The notes: generated from the sequence alone by a model not told the origin. Counted from the first letter of the stretch, positions 43,706 to 52,807 are shown. The stretch: 64,000 bases of DNA from Bradyrhizobium sp. NP1 (GCF_030378205.1 NZ_CP127385.1:4566001-4630000); one strand, 5' to 3'. Numbers and translations: made by a program.

Positions 43706-43817
43706 CGTTCTGGAGCGTCCTAATTCCGGACTCTTGAGCCACCACAGCCATCGGTAGCTGTGCCTCGAGCACGCGCGGCCGCCCAAGTCACCAGATTTTC
43801 GGCGCGCGCGATCAACC

Positions 43818-44060
43818 TCAGTCGAAGGCCGATGGAAGTTCGCCCTTACGAAAGATGACGGCCGGCTCGTCGTCATAGTCACCCATTTCGGGATCGCCGG
43901 TGGATGAGAAGGCGATGACGCCCAGCTTGCTCAATGCCAGTCTCTCTGCCGTTCGAAGGGCACCCGTTGCCGTTTTGCAGGCGATCGGAGCATCGGCTTT
44001 CAGGCTTCCTCCCCGGCCGGCGATGAAGGCCTGGACGAAGTAGCTTGTTTCGCGAGCCAT
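43818..44060 (-). CDS. Hypothetical protein (80 aa)
   Basis: MARETSYFVQAFIAGRGGSL, then CKTATGALRTAERLALSKLG and a Ser/Thr/Asp-rich acidic end. It resembles small conserved rhizobial proteins in which TA…A…A forms one amphipathic helix. AAGGAG lies upstream of the ATG. No function assigned. Confidence 0.6.
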   Translation of the reverse strand: MARETSYFVQAFIAGRGGSLKADAPIACKTATGALRTAERLALSKLGVIAFSSTGDPEMGDYDDEPAVIFRKGELPSAFD

Positions 44061-44129
44061 GGGCTTCTCCTTGGGCCTCCCGTCAGGGCTCTCCTTTGAG
44101 CGCGCAGGTCACACCGGGCGATTTCGGAT

Positions 44130-45425
44130 TCAGGACATCGAGTGCAGCAGCGCAGAAATCTTGATGGTCGCGAAATTGGAGAAGGTGTCCGATACGGCGT
44201 ACGGCAGTACGAGTTGATCGTTGTGGGTCATCGCCCCGCAAGTATACACCACATTGGGAACGTATCCTTCGCGTTCGCCTGGTTCAGGCCGCAACAACGG
44301 TTCGCTCGAACGCGCCAGCACCCTGGACGGGTCGCGCTTGTCGAGCAGCGCGGCGCCAATCGAATATTTCCGGACCGGGCCGACGCCGTGCGTCAGCAGC
44401 AGCCAGCCTTCCTGCAGTTCGATCGGTGATCCGCAGTTGCCGATCTGCACAAACTCCCAGGGAAATTGCGGCTTCAGGATGGCCTGACCGCCTTCCCATC
44501 TGTACAGGTCGTCCGAATGGACCAGATAGAGATTCTCGTTGTCCTGGCGGGCGATCATGGCGTACTTGCCCTCGATCCGGCGCGGGAACAGCGCCATGCC
44601 CTTGTTGCGCGCGGCAGCTCCGTGCAGCGGCGTCATTTTAAATGAGAGGAAGTCGGTGGTTTCGATCAATTCCGATCGGATCGCAGTACCCTTGTAGGCG
44701 GTATAGGTCGCGTAATAGGTCGTCCGCCCGCCATCGTTGAATTCGACGAAGCGGGCGTCTTCGATGCCGTTCGACTGCGATTCCGTGACCGGGAAGATGA
44801 CGCGTTCACTGATGTCCTGCTCCGGCTTGAAGACGACCTCGACTTCGTCGCCGATTGGTCCGGGGGCCCGATATCCGATCCGGGGGCTCGAAGCGAGCCG
44901 GGCGGTCGGATCGATCGCAATGCTACCGTCGGCCGCGATGGTACCGGCGCGAAACGTCAGCGATGACACATGCCCTTCGCCGACAGCACGGAGGCTGAGA
45001 ATGAAGCGCAAGCTGCCCGCCGGGATTTCCGACTGATCAGGGTGCGGGACGATGCTGGGGTTGAACAGCGCCGACGCCTCGAACGAGTACTCGTGCATGA
45101 AATAAGCGCCGATGAGCTGGCGCTGGACTTCGGAAAACGTACCGTGCGCCGCGAGCGCCTCCTCCATTTCGTCGGCGCGGAGTTCGAACGTCTCCAGCAA
45201 GTTGCGGTGCCGGCCCTGGAAGTTCTCCAGGACATCAGCCAGTTGGCTGGCTGCGGCATTCGCATCGAGCTTGAGGACACGCTCGACAATATGGTTGGCT
45301 CGCGTCTTGTCGGTCGGGTTGAGATCACGCGGTTCAGTCGCCGGCTTGAACGGGCGAACGATCACGCGTGCGGGATCGGGACGCAGGTAAAGCGCCCGCC
45401 GATTGAGAAAAGCCGCTTGTGACAA
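44130..45425 (-). CDS. Glycoside hydrolase family 130-like protein (mannoside phosphorylase type)
   Basis: 431 aa. A five-bladed propeller enzyme family; the GH130 key motif is seen as SNGIEDARFVEF with the catalytic-acid Asp, plus YATYTAYKG and PHPDQSEIPAG. Family members phosphorolyse beta-mannosides or hydrolyse them. It follows the GT4-fusion gene by 33 bases on the same strand, and that gene overlaps a mannose-6-phosphate isomerase, so a mannose-containing oligosaccharide or storage/capsule sugar is likely. Confidence 0.85.
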   Translation of the reverse strand: MSQAAFLNRRALYLRPDPARVIVRPFKPATEPRDLNPTDKTRANHIVERVLKLDANAAASQLADVLENFQGRHRNLLETFELRADEMEEALAAHGTFSEVQRQLIGAYFMHEYSFEASALFNPSIVPHPDQSEIPAGSLRFILSLRAVGEGHVSSLTFRAGTIAADGSIAIDPTARLASSPRIGYRAPGPIGDEVEVVFKPEQDISERVIFPVTESQSNGIEDARFVEFNDGGRTTYYATYTAYKGTAIRSELIETTDFLSFKMTPLHGAAARNKGMALFPRRIEGKYAMIARQDNENLYLVHSDDLYRWEGGQAILKPQFPWEFVQIGNCGSPIELQEGWLLLTHGVGPVRKYSIGAALLDKRDPSRVLARSSEPLLRPEPGEREGYVPNVVYTCGAMTHNDQLVLPYAVSDTFSNFATIKISALLHSMS

Positions 45426-45458
45426 GGTGCCCTCTGTTCGTGCGAATGAACGTACTAA

Positions 45459-47744
45459 TCAAGCGCCGATGGTGCGAAGCGCCACGGGATGTGTCGGATT
45501 GACATTGACGCGCGCAAGCTGACGCATCTCGGCAAGCGCCAGAAGATAGGACACGACCGACTCGCCGCCACAATTTTCATTGGCACGATCGGGGTGCAGG
45601 CCGTCGCGGCAGCTGCCGGTCGCGGGATTGACCAGCGCAACCGCCAGGTCGTTGCTGCCGAGAAACCAGGAGAAGACCTTCGTTGCGATGGTCTTCCATT
45701 CGGAATCGTTGTCGGCGCGCCACGCCGTCAGGCATGCTGCAACCGTCGCGGTGGCTTCCAGCGGCTGTTGGTCGAACGCGCGAGGAGGTTTTCGCAGTTC
45801 GCCGAAGCCGGCCGTGCCCACGGGGCGGAAATGGCCCGTCGACGTCGTCTGCTGTATCATCAGCCAACGCAGCGTTCTCAATCCGGCATCGACATAGGTG
45901 GGCGTTTGCGTTGCAAGGCCGGTCACGATCAAGGCTTGCGGCAAGCGCGCGTTGTCATACGCCAGGCCTTCCTCGAACCACTTCCAGTCCGGCGTCTCGA
46001 CCAATGCCAGGATAGATATCAGCCTGTCGGCAAGAGAATGCCTGACCTTGCGGGCATACCGATCGTCGGGAACTGCGGCGCAATAGGCGTCGAGACCGAG
46101 AAGCGTGAAGGCCCATGCGCGGGGCGAACGAAAGCTTTCCACGATCGGTAGCGCCTGGGTGAACAAGGCGGCGGCCCATCGACGCCGTGACGGGCTTGCG
46201 TCCTTGTGGGCGCACTCGCCCAGCGCCGACAGGGTTCGTCCATGGCTGTCCTCCGAACCCTTGTCTTCGAGCCAGGACCGGTTGAAGCCCATGAAGTTGC
46301 GAAATCGTCTGGTGTCGGGATTCCACGCATGCTGCACAAAGGCGGCAAAGCGGGCCGTCAGAATTTCCGAAAGGGGATGCTCGCCCGATTCATTGAGCGC
46401 GCAAGCCAATAGCAACGCCCGCGCATTGTCATCGACGCAATAGCCGTGCGCGCGATCCGGTACCGAATGCACCGCGTGCTGGAACAGGCCGGTATTGTCG
46501 CACATCGACAGGAAATGGCCCAATTGCATGTCAGGGGCTGCGGTGCCGACCGGAGCGATCGCGTCCGGCCCGGCGCGCACGATCACCTTCAGTCGGTGGC
46601 GCTGCCGCGCGTTCTCGAAGGTGGTCATGTAGCGCTCGGCCGTGCGCTCCCATGTCATCGGCCGGCTGGCCGCGTAAGCCCGCTCGCGCATCGCCTGCCG
46701 GCGAGGTTCGTCGGTCAACAATTCCGCGATTCCGTTGCCGATTGCTGCCGCGTTGCCAAAGGGGACGAGAACACCGTACCCATTGGCCAGCAATTCGCGC
46801 GCGTGCCAATAGGGCGTTGAGACGACCGGTTTTGCGAGGCCGAAGCTGTAGGCCAACGTACCCGACGTCATCTGCGCTTCATTGAGATAGGGCGTGACAT
46901 AGACATCGCACATCGAAATGAATTCGAGCAGCGTGGGCTGATCGACGAACTGGTCGAGGAATACGACGTGATCCTCAACGGCGAGTTCATGCACGCGCGT
47001 CATCAGGCTCTCGCGGTATGCCTCGCCCTTGTCCCGGACCAGGTTGGGATGCGTTGCACCGAGCACGACGTAGACCGCGTCCGGACGCCGTTCCAGGATC
47101 GAAGGCATGGCGTCGATCATCACCTCGATGCCCTTGCTGGGAGACAGGAGCCCGAATGTCAGAATGACGGAGCGGCTGGCGAATCCAAGTTTGGCTTTTG
47201 CCGCCTCAGGCCCGATGAACGGAAAGTCGGGAATGCCATGGGCGATGACCTCGATCTTGTCGTCCGGCACCCGATAGACGCTGCGCAGCAGTTCACGGCC
47301 CTTGTTCGCCATCACGACGACCTTCGAGGACGCTTCGACGATGCGCTCGATCACCGTACGCTGGATCGCCGTAGGCTTCGCCAGCACGGTGTGCAGTGTC
47401 GTGACAATCGGCATGGTGAGGCGTGACAGCAGCTCGAGGATATGGGCGCCGGCTTCGCCCCCGAAAATCCCGAATTCGTGCTGCAGGCAAACGATATCGA
47501 ATTGGCCGGCGTTCAGAAACGCGGCGGCGGCAACATACTCGCCGATGCTGTCATCCTTGATCTGTAGCGCGACCGAAGCAGGATAGTCATAGGTCTGATC
47601 GGGGTCGGTCATCGCCACGATACCGGCCTGCAGGCTTGGCTGCGAATTCGAAATCGCGCGGTGCAGGTCAGTGGTAAATGTCGCGATTCCGCAGCGGCGA
47701 GGCAACGAATTGCCGATCACCGCGATCCTGCGGAGCGGCGTCAT
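45459..47744 (-). CDS. GT4 glycosyltransferase fused to a C-terminal all-helical domain
   Basis: 761 aa. Residues about 1-390 are a GT-B/GT4 glycosyltransferase: RRCGIATFTTDLHRAI, LQHEFGIFGGEAG, LTFGLLSPSKGIEVMIDAMP and the C-terminal donor site SGTLAYSFGLAKPVVSTPYW. Residues about 400-750 form an (alpha/alpha)6-like toroid (HSVPDRAHGYCVDDNARALL, YDNARLPQALIVTGLA). Single-chain fusions of this kind are less common than lone GT4. It shares an ATGA overlap with the upstream isomerase and probably works with GH130 in the same pathway. Confidence 0.85.
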   Translation of the reverse strand: MTPLRRIAVIGNSLPRRCGIATFTTDLHRAISNSQPSLQAGIVAMTDPDQTYDYPASVALQIKDDSIGEYVAAAAFLNAGQFDIVCLQHEFGIFGGEAGAHILELLSRLTMPIVTTLHTVLAKPTAIQRTVIERIVEASSKVVVMANKGRELLRSVYRVPDDKIEVIAHGIPDFPFIGPEAAKAKLGFASRSVILTFGLLSPSKGIEVMIDAMPSILERRPDAVYVVLGATHPNLVRDKGEAYRESLMTRVHELAVEDHVVFLDQFVDQPTLLEFISMCDVYVTPYLNEAQMTSGTLAYSFGLAKPVVSTPYWHARELLANGYGVLVPFGNAAAIGNGIAELLTDEPRRQAMRERAYAASRPMTWERTAERYMTTFENARQRHRLKVIVRAGPDAIAPVGTAAPDMQLGHFLSMCDNTGLFQHAVHSVPDRAHGYCVDDNARALLLACALNESGEHPLSEILTARFAAFVQHAWNPDTRRFRNFMGFNRSWLEDKGSEDSHGRTLSALGECAHKDASPSRRRWAAALFTQALPIVESFRSPRAWAFTLLGLDAYCAAVPDDRYARKVRHSLADRLISILALVETPDWKWFEEGLAYDNARLPQALIVTGLATQTPTYVDAGLRTLRWLMIQQTTSTGHFRPVGTAGFGELRKPPRAFDQQPLEATATVAACLTAWRADNDSEWKTIATKVFSWFLGSNDLAVALVNPATGSCRDGLHPDRANENCGGESVVSYLLALAEMRQLARVNVNPTHPVALRTIGA

Positions 47745-48661
47745 GTCCGCGCCTCGGTCAGGCCGGTCAATTTTGGCAGATCGGGAGCGGCTGGCTGCTG
47801 ACCGAGCCTCTGCAACAGCGAACCGGCCGGAGCCTGCGCCGGATACGCGATCAGGGCGGTCAACCCGTTGCCACCAACTTCGATGCCGGTACGGCCGCCG
47901 CCGGCGAAAGTCGCCTGCCCGATAGATAGCGTGGCCAATCCGATCGACGCATTGCCGTCGAGAGCGAGAATCCAGGTCTCGGACTCGGCGGACAGCGCCC
48001 AGCTTGAAGTCTCGGGCAGCTCAATTCGCTCGAGAACGAAATGCCGGCCCGCGACAAGAACCGTTCGTTCATCGGTCAAGCGGGTCGGATTGCCGTGAGA
48101 TCGAGGCGGCCAAGCGTGGGCTACGGCCACGCCGTTGTCGACGTCCAATTCACGCCCTCTGCCATAGTCGAACAGGCGGAAGGTCGTGTCGCTGCGCTGC
48201 TGGATTTCGGCCAACACGATACCGGCGCCAATGGCGTGGATCGTGCCGGCCGGGATGAAGATGACATCGCCCTTCGCAACTGGACGCCATTGCACCAGCT
48301 CGGTGATCGAGCCGTTCGTGATCGACGCCCGCAATTCCTGCGGCGTTACCCGGTGCTTCAATCCAACGCCGATCTGCGCGTCGGGCTCTGCCGCGATGAT
48401 GTACCAAGCCTCGCTCTTGCCATTCGGCATCCCCATCGCGCGCGCGAAGGTATCGTCCGGATGGACCTGGATCGACAATGGCGCGCTGGTGAACAGCAGC
48501 TTGAGCAACAACGCCGGCACCGGAGCATTTTCTCCATCGGCCCGCTCGAACCACAGCTCTCCCACGGCGTCACTGGAGGCGTCGATGCTGCTCCATGGCT
48601 GGAGATCGCTGACGCCCCAGGGCTTGTGCATGGCCCGTACGGACGCGTGTTCGATGGGCAT
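47741..48661 (-). CDS. Class I mannose-6-phosphate isomerase-like protein
   Basis: 306 aa cupin enzyme that interconverts fructose-6-P and mannose-6-P. Zn-ligand segments SIQVHPDDTFA, KSEAWYII and FIPAGTIHAIGAGIVLAEIQ are present, as is the Arg in RSDTTFRLFDYGR. The start at 48661 gives MPIEHASVRAMHKPWG. First gene of the three-gene mannose operon. It could supply activated mannose to the GT4 fusion. Confidence 0.85.
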   Translation of the reverse strand: MPIEHASVRAMHKPWGVSDLQPWSSIDASSDAVGELWFERADGENAPVPALLLKLLFTSAPLSIQVHPDDTFARAMGMPNGKSEAWYIIAAEPDAQIGVGLKHRVTPQELRASITNGSITELVQWRPVAKGDVIFIPAGTIHAIGAGIVLAEIQQRSDTTFRLFDYGRGRELDVDNGVAVAHAWPPRSHGNPTRLTDERTVLVAGRHFVLERIELPETSSWALSAESETWILALDGNASIGLATLSIGQATFAGGGRTGIEVGGNGLTALIAYPAQAPAGSLLQRLGQQPAAPDLPKLTGLTEART

Positions 48662-48994
48662 AGGTCATCCTGACGCGTGACGCGCACGCCGGAGCGACGT
48701 GCCGTTGCTCGATATCGTCGATCGCGATTTTGTGGCTAAGGCGTCTCGTCTCCGGCCAGGCCTTCCTGCAGGAAGCCGGTGACGCTATCGGTCATATGGA
48801 TACTCTGGCACCCTATAGCAAGCATCGCGCGATGCGCGCGGTCGATATAGCGGAAACAGTGCTTACAGCCTCGCCTCGGTGATTTCCCTCGACATCGTGC
48901 AAGAAAGGGCGTCTGCTGCAGTTATCACCGCCCACCCTTGGCTGCTATCGGTGACTGAGAGACCAGTACTCCCGCCACAAAGAGGGCGGTCAGT
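48662..48994. other. Intergenic region related to 41.4-41.7 kb
   Basis: No gene. Starting at about 48665 the sequence CCTGACGCGTGACGCGCACG repeats the wording of the stretch at 41385-41405, and CGGTGACTGAGAG before the 35-aa frame is identical to 41629-41641. The two regions look like diverged copies. Confidence 0.5.
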
Positions 48995-49098
48995 ATGTCC
49001 ACCATCCAAATAAGCTGCATGAGTGGCTCGTCCCTCCTTTAATGGTGCCGGTTTTCCTCGGTCTGGTGAGTGCCGGCTCGGTCATTATCCAGTGGTGA
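48995..49098 (+). pseudogene. Frameshifted second copy of the 35-aa membrane protein
   Basis: MSTIQ, then in the next frame KLHEWLVPPLMVPVFLGLVS and IIQW with a stop, matching the paralogue at 41677-41784. The region is one base short of an open frame, so the peptide is not made as an intact unit unless the base is a read error. Confidence 0.6.
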
Positions 49099-49226
49099 TG
49101 CCGCGGCGGCGAAGAATGCCCGGCGCGATGCGCCATTGAGGCGCCGCTGCCCCGTCGTGGTGGGTGAAGGCCGCGTTCCGTGAGGAGTTGCGGTGTGAAT
49201 GCACGCCAACAAGAGGAGGAGTCCCC

Positions 49227-49598
49227 ATGTCGCTTACACAATTCCGCGTCGATGACGGACCGCATGCCATGGACGGGTTACGGCTTTTTGCCCGAGATGG
49301 ATCTGAACCGGTCGAAGCGTTCATAGGCCGCAAGGTGGTGGACGTCTGGGCCGAGTCGATCGAGCACCTTGGAGGAAGACAAAGCCTGTTCCGCAGTCAA
49401 TACAACGCGCTTGGCAAGCTGAACCTTGCGGCGCTTGAGCGGATCGTGAGCGCGAAATACCGGCGCGGCGCCGCGGCCAACCGCCAGCATCCCTTTGTCG
49501 AGGTCCTGTTCTCGGACATCACGGAAAGCGGCGAGGTTCTGAACTTGAGCGAACTCGTCCGTGAGCCCTTGCCGCCGGCGTTTCACCGGCTGTCTTGA
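49227..49598 (+). CDS. Hypothetical protein (123 aa), DUF1488-like in style
   Basis: MSLTQFRVDDGPHAMDGLRL, then VEAFIGRKVVDVWAESIEHL and ALERIVSAKYRRG. AGGAGGAG lies about seven bases before the ATG. The protein is compact and soluble with no membrane segment. I do not recognise a named domain with confidence; it could be related to DUF1488-type small proteins. Confidence 0.6.
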   Translation: MSLTQFRVDDGPHAMDGLRLFARDGSEPVEAFIGRKVVDVWAESIEHLGGRQSLFRSQYNALGKLNLAALERIVSAKYRRGAAANRQHPFVEVLFSDITESGEVLNLSELVREPLPPAFHRLS

Positions 49599-49690
49599 GC
49601 CCGATCAGCAGCTCCTTCCGGGAGCAATCCACACGAGCGAGGCCCGAAGGGCTCCAGCAGAATCATGATCGCGGCATCGTAAAAGGAACA

Positions 49691-49921
49691 ATGATGAAAA
49701 AACCCATTCTCTCGATTGACGAGCCAGAGCGGAAGAAAGCCGTACGAGCCGACCGGCCACCTACCGAAGGGTTTGCAACAATCGTCGACGGCCATTTCAA
49801 ATCGGAGTTTGACACGACCGACGGTGCAGAAGCCGCGGGTCGCGCGCTGAAATCAGGTTATCCGATGCTTCAGATCGAAATCTATGACGCCGACAAGAAG
49901 GTCCGCACTTTGTTGAGCTAG
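49691..49921 (+). CDS. Hypothetical protein (76 aa)
   Basis: MMKKPILSIDEPERKKAVRA, ending LQIEIYDADKKVRTLLS. AAAAGGAACA precedes two adjacent ATGs. The C-terminal half is a small alpha/beta pattern (SEFDTTDGAEAAGRALKSGY). Not recognised; common small rhizobial hypothetical in style. No neighbours on the same strand within 90 bases. Confidence 0.55.
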   Translation: MMKKPILSIDEPERKKAVRADRPPTEGFATIVDGHFKSEFDTTDGAEAAGRALKSGYPMLQIEIYDADKKVRTLLS

Positions 49922-50150
49922 CGAGCCTGACTATCGCGTCGCCGGCGGTAGCAGCTCGCTCGCCGGGATCCCACGCCGCATATTTCTTGATGGTCCAGTC
50001 CGGATTGTCACGTCATTCCTGAAAATCGGTGTCGTTCAGGTGTCCACTTGCCCCCCTGGAAGCGGTCACCTCCATGCGGCTATCGTCGTCGCGATAGACG
50101 TGTAGCCCAATGCAGAAAGGCCGGGCATCGATCAGATGATCGTCCGCCAC
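49922..50150 (-). pseudogene. Small protein interrupted by a nonsense codon
   Basis: From GTG at 50150: MADDHLIDARPFCIGLHVYR, then ASGHLNDTDFQE and TGA (50013-50015). In the same frame the downstream sequence continues RDNPDWTIKKYAAWDPGERA. The two parts read as one protein if TGA were TGG. Probably a recently inactivated small gene; the original stop is not identified. Confidence 0.45.
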
Positions 50151-50212
50151 TGATGGTGAAGGTCGAGAACCGGAGCACCGGCCTACCTCCGCGCAGCGTT
50201 CTAAGACTCAGT

Positions 50213-50230
50213 GCGAAGCGCTCGCCGGCC
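50213..50230 (+). repeat. Dispersed repeat GCGAAGCGCTCGCC (three copies)
   Basis: GCGAAGCGCTCGCCGGCC occurs at 50213-50230 and 54315-54332, and its first 14 bases again at 54050-54063. All lie in non-coding DNA of the decayed region. Quasi-palindromic, so a small structured repeat is possible. Confidence 0.5.
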
Positions 50231-50290
50231 TGTTCGCCACAAATTTGCTTTAGCTGGTGTCTTAAACGGCCATCCAACTAGGAGAATGAA

Positions 50291-50476
50291 GTGGCACAAG
50301 TTAGGAACACCGCGGTCAAGCGGAGAGAGTACACACGAGACGACGTGAAGATGCTGAAGGCCCATTCGAAGGCCAGGACGCCAGTTGTGAAGGTAGCAAA
50401 GCAGATGAAGCGCTCGGTCTCCGCACTCAGGGCCAAGGCGCACTTGCTCGGCATCGGTCTCGGCCACCAGCGCTGA
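50291..50476 (+). CDS. Small basic protein with helix-turn-helix-like pattern (61 aa)
   Basis: GTG start at 50291 with TAGGAGAATGAA upstream. Reads MAQVRNTAVKRREYTRDDVK, then a segment VVKVAKQMKRSVSALRAKAH that has the spacing of a homeodomain/SANT-like or short HTH. Highly basic, likely nucleic-acid binding. Similar small proteins are frequent in Bradyrhizobium. Followed by a clear terminator at 50565. Confidence 0.6.
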   Translation: MAQVRNTAVKRREYTRDDVKMLKAHSKARTPVVKVAKQMKRSVSALRAKAHLLGIGLGHQR

Positions 50477-50564
50477 GAAATTGCATTTTCTGCAATTATG
50501 TGATAGGCAAACCGTCCTTTCCAGTTCGTTGCATTCCCAAGATCGACGAACCTCCAAGAGGACT

Positions 50565-50600
50565 AGAACCTCCCGAACAGGGGGGTTCTTTTCCTTTTGG
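50565..50600 (+). terminator. Rho-independent terminator
   Basis: AGAACCTCCC (50565-50574), a 5-base loop and GGGGGGTTCT (50580-50589) form a 10-bp stem with one G-T pair, followed by TTTTCCTTTT. Ends the transcript of the small basic protein gene. Confidence 0.7.
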
Positions 50601-50615
50601 CGAACGGGGATTGAA

Positions 50616-50855
50616 ATGCCGACCGCCAAGCTCGTTCCAGAAGATGTTCACGGCAGGGTCGGCGCCCGCATCAAGAGCATCCGTCAAGCGCTTGGCCTCT
50701 CACAAGCCGCACTCGCCGATCGCCTTGAGGTGAGCCGGCCGACCGTATCGAATATCGAAAATGGGAAGGCGAGGATCTTGCTCAGCGATTGCAAGGACTA
50801 CGCCGAGGCGCTGGGCACTACTCCGACGAACCTTCTCAAGGGGATCTGGCGGTGA
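50616..50855 (+). CDS. XRE-family helix-turn-helix protein
   Basis: 79 aa. The HTH is RIKSIRQALGLSQAALADRL followed by EVSRPTVSNIENGKARI. Single-domain regulator of the antitoxin or element-repressor size. No toxin-like partner gene lies next to it on either side. The start at 50616 is preceded by only a weak ribosome-binding site (CGGGGAT), but the DNA-binding core is complete. Confidence 0.8.
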   Translation: MPTAKLVPEDVHGRVGARIKSIRQALGLSQAALADRLEVSRPTVSNIENGKARILLSDCKDYAEALGTTPTNLLKGIWR

Positions 50856-51121
50856 TCACTTTCGCTCTTGGCTATCGCCGACGAGGTGATCGAATAAGGC
50901 CCGGATGTCTGTTCCTGGCCCTAGCTGACGATTGCCATGTACGGTCGGTATGTCGGCTTTCGAAGCTAAAGCTGAGGACGGACGTATGTCCAGAGGGCCG
51001 CCTATGACCCTCAACGGACAATCGGTCGGCATCTGGCGAGTTCAAGAAAAGCACAGCTACGTGCTGGCCTCGTTTGATTTAGATCAATGGCCCCTCTTGG
51101 TCTCTGCACAACACCGCGAGT

Positions 51122-51268
51122 ATGAAGCCGCGCGAAGAACAGGTCCCCGATAAAGATGAGCCAGCGACGGCTAGATCGTCGCGGTTAGAGGCGGCGCGCC
51201 AAATCATCGAAGAATACGCGGAAGGTCTGCGCCAGATCATCAAAAAGCTCCGCCTTCATCTGAATTGA
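51122..51268 (+). CDS. Small acidic/basic hypothetical protein (48 aa)
   Basis: MKPREEQVPDKDEPATARSS, then LEAARQIIEEYAEGLRQIIK and KLRLHLN. A single amphipathic helix is predicted. This format of a 40-50 aa protein ending IIKKLR is frequent in Bradyrhizobium (from memory). No named family. Confidence 0.5.
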   Translation: MKPREEQVPDKDEPATARSSRLEAARQIIEEYAEGLRQIIKKLRLHLN

Positions 51269-51509
51269 CCTTTCATTCGAATGTCACCTGTTGGCACGAA
51301 ACGACCAGTCAGGCCGGTCTTGCGATGTCCGTTGATTGGGGTAGACCGGAAATAGCGCGCGGGCCTCTTGGGAGGCGCCGCGACTTTCTCTGCGGCGGTA
51401 ACGTTGACCGGTTAGGTTAAGAAGGGAGCTTTGTTGCGCGCTGTTGCAGCCGGCCGCTATCTTCGCGCATGAATTCAACTTTTTGTCGTGCTTTAGCGAT
51501 CGAGCGTTT

Positions 51510-51854
51510 ATGAAAAAGTCGCGCGAAGGTTTGAGCGAAGTTATTTGCCCCGCCTGTGATGGCACGGGATTCTTGAAGGTCAAGCAGCCAGCGCAACCAG
51601 GCCGCAAAATCTATCCTCCCAAGTGCCCGGAATGTCTCGGCAAAGGCCGAATAAAGGAGCCGCCCCCAAGTGAGCTGGGGATCGCTCCCAGACGGCTTGG
51701 AGTTCCAACGACAGGCAAAAAAGCCAAATTCGGGATCTATCGAATAATCCAGCAAGCTTTCGCGCGTTTCCGGCGCGGCAGGATCTCCTTCGCGGGCGGG
51801 GCGCTTACCCCGGCGACACTCGCGCTGCCACCGTGTCGCTGTGTCCGTTGCTAG
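51510..51854 (+). CDS. Small zinc-finger-like protein with two CxxCxG motifs
   Basis: MKKSREGLSEVICPACDGTG and PPKCPECLGKGRIKE carry CPACDG and CPECLG, the DnaJ central-domain type zinc-binding format. The recognisable part is about 55 residues; the remaining ~60 are low-quality sequence, so the native stop may have been lost. May bind zinc and unfolded protein or nucleic acid. Alone in its neighbourhood. Confidence 0.55.
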   Translation: MKKSREGLSEVICPACDGTGFLKVKQPAQPGRKIYPPKCPECLGKGRIKEPPPSELGIAPRRLGVPTTGKKAKFGIYRIIQQAFARFRRGRISFAGGALTPATLALPPCRCVRC

Positions 51855-52012
51855 GTGCGTGGCCGACGTCGTGAATGACCGAACGCCGCGCCGAAATCGA
51901 GCATGCAGAGAAAGCCGCTGCACGCAGGTTACCATCGCGCTTTGATTCGCACAGGACGCAAGAACACTGCATAAATCGAGCGGGAGGGACTCTAAGATAC
52001 GGGAGCGTGGCA

Positions 52013-52390
52013 ATGAAACGCATCGTGTTTGGTCTGCCCCTCAGTACGATAGTTGCTTGCCGCGTTGGCAGCGCTATGGCGCGCGACCTTGACGGCCGCT
52101 ACGCCAATTCACCGCTCAAGTCATGGTTCGATCATCTCGCGAGCGGCAAAGGACTCTGCTGCTCGATGGCGGATGGCGAAACCGTCGCAGACCCTGACTG
52201 GGAGTCAAAGGACGGCCATTATCGGGTTCGCCTTGAGAACAACTGGATCGATGTCCCCGATGATGCCGTGATCACCGAACCGTGCAGGACGCACAATGGT
52301 TTGGCCGATGCGGTCTGGCGGTCAAATCTCAATTCGGTGCTTGATACCAGGAAGCATGACTTAAAGGTCGTGGACGCAAAGTTTGAGTAA
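52013..52390 (+). pseudogene. Secreted small protein with frameshifted C-terminus
   Basis: Signal peptide MKRIVFGLPLSTIVACRVG…MA, then the mature RDLDGRYANSPLKSWFDHLA with GLCCSMADGETVADPDW and GHYRVRLENNWIDVPDDAVI. After ITEP the frame goes on to a poor tail. One frame over the sequence reads RAGRTMVWPMRSGGQISIRC, ending LIPGSMT and TAA at 52362-52364. That is the expected end of this family, so a short deletion at about 52281 broke it. Confidence 0.6.
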
Positions 52391-52612
52391 ATGGTTGGCC
52401 TCGTCGTCCGTTCTTGGAGGAAGAGCATAAGATATCTGCTCGTTCCGAGTGTTTTTCGGTTTGGCACAACCCAGACATGGCGCTGTGGTCCGCCGACGTC
52501 TGCTGTTGGGGGTAGAACGGACATACCGTTCAATCGCGCAGACTTCCGAGTTTGACCCAAAGCGACCTATTTTCGGTGGCCATTAACCTATCATCCACTT
52601 GCACCATCAATA

Positions 52613-52807
52613 GTGACACGATGCGTGTTTGCGGCAGCTTGTTTCATAATTCTCGCTTCTAGCCACGCAGCATTTGCATCGGATGTTCAGCCGAACGATT
52701 ATGTTTTTGCGATGGAAGAAGGGATCGCCTGTGCCGATTGGTCTTCTTTCGAAACGTTTCGCGACGCTGATCCAAGAACGCAGTCAAACTTTCCGCCGAT
52801 TGTTTGA
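52613..52807 (+). CDS. Small secreted protein, probably truncated
   Basis: From GTG at 52613: MTRCVFAAACFIILASSHAA followed by FASDVQPNDYVFAMEEGIAC, then a stop after 64 aa. The first 22 residues form a Sec signal peptide with an AFA cleavage site. The short mature part suggests a truncated gene; no homologue can be named. Low certainty. Confidence 0.4.
   Translation: MTRCVFAAACFIILASSHAAFASDVQPNDYVFAMEEGIACADWSSFETFRDADPRTQSNFPPIV

Noticed and set aside
51417..52013. 198-codon minus-strand frame opposite the CxxCxG and secreted-protein genes
   Set aside because: Overlaps two better-supported plus-strand genes and has no family.
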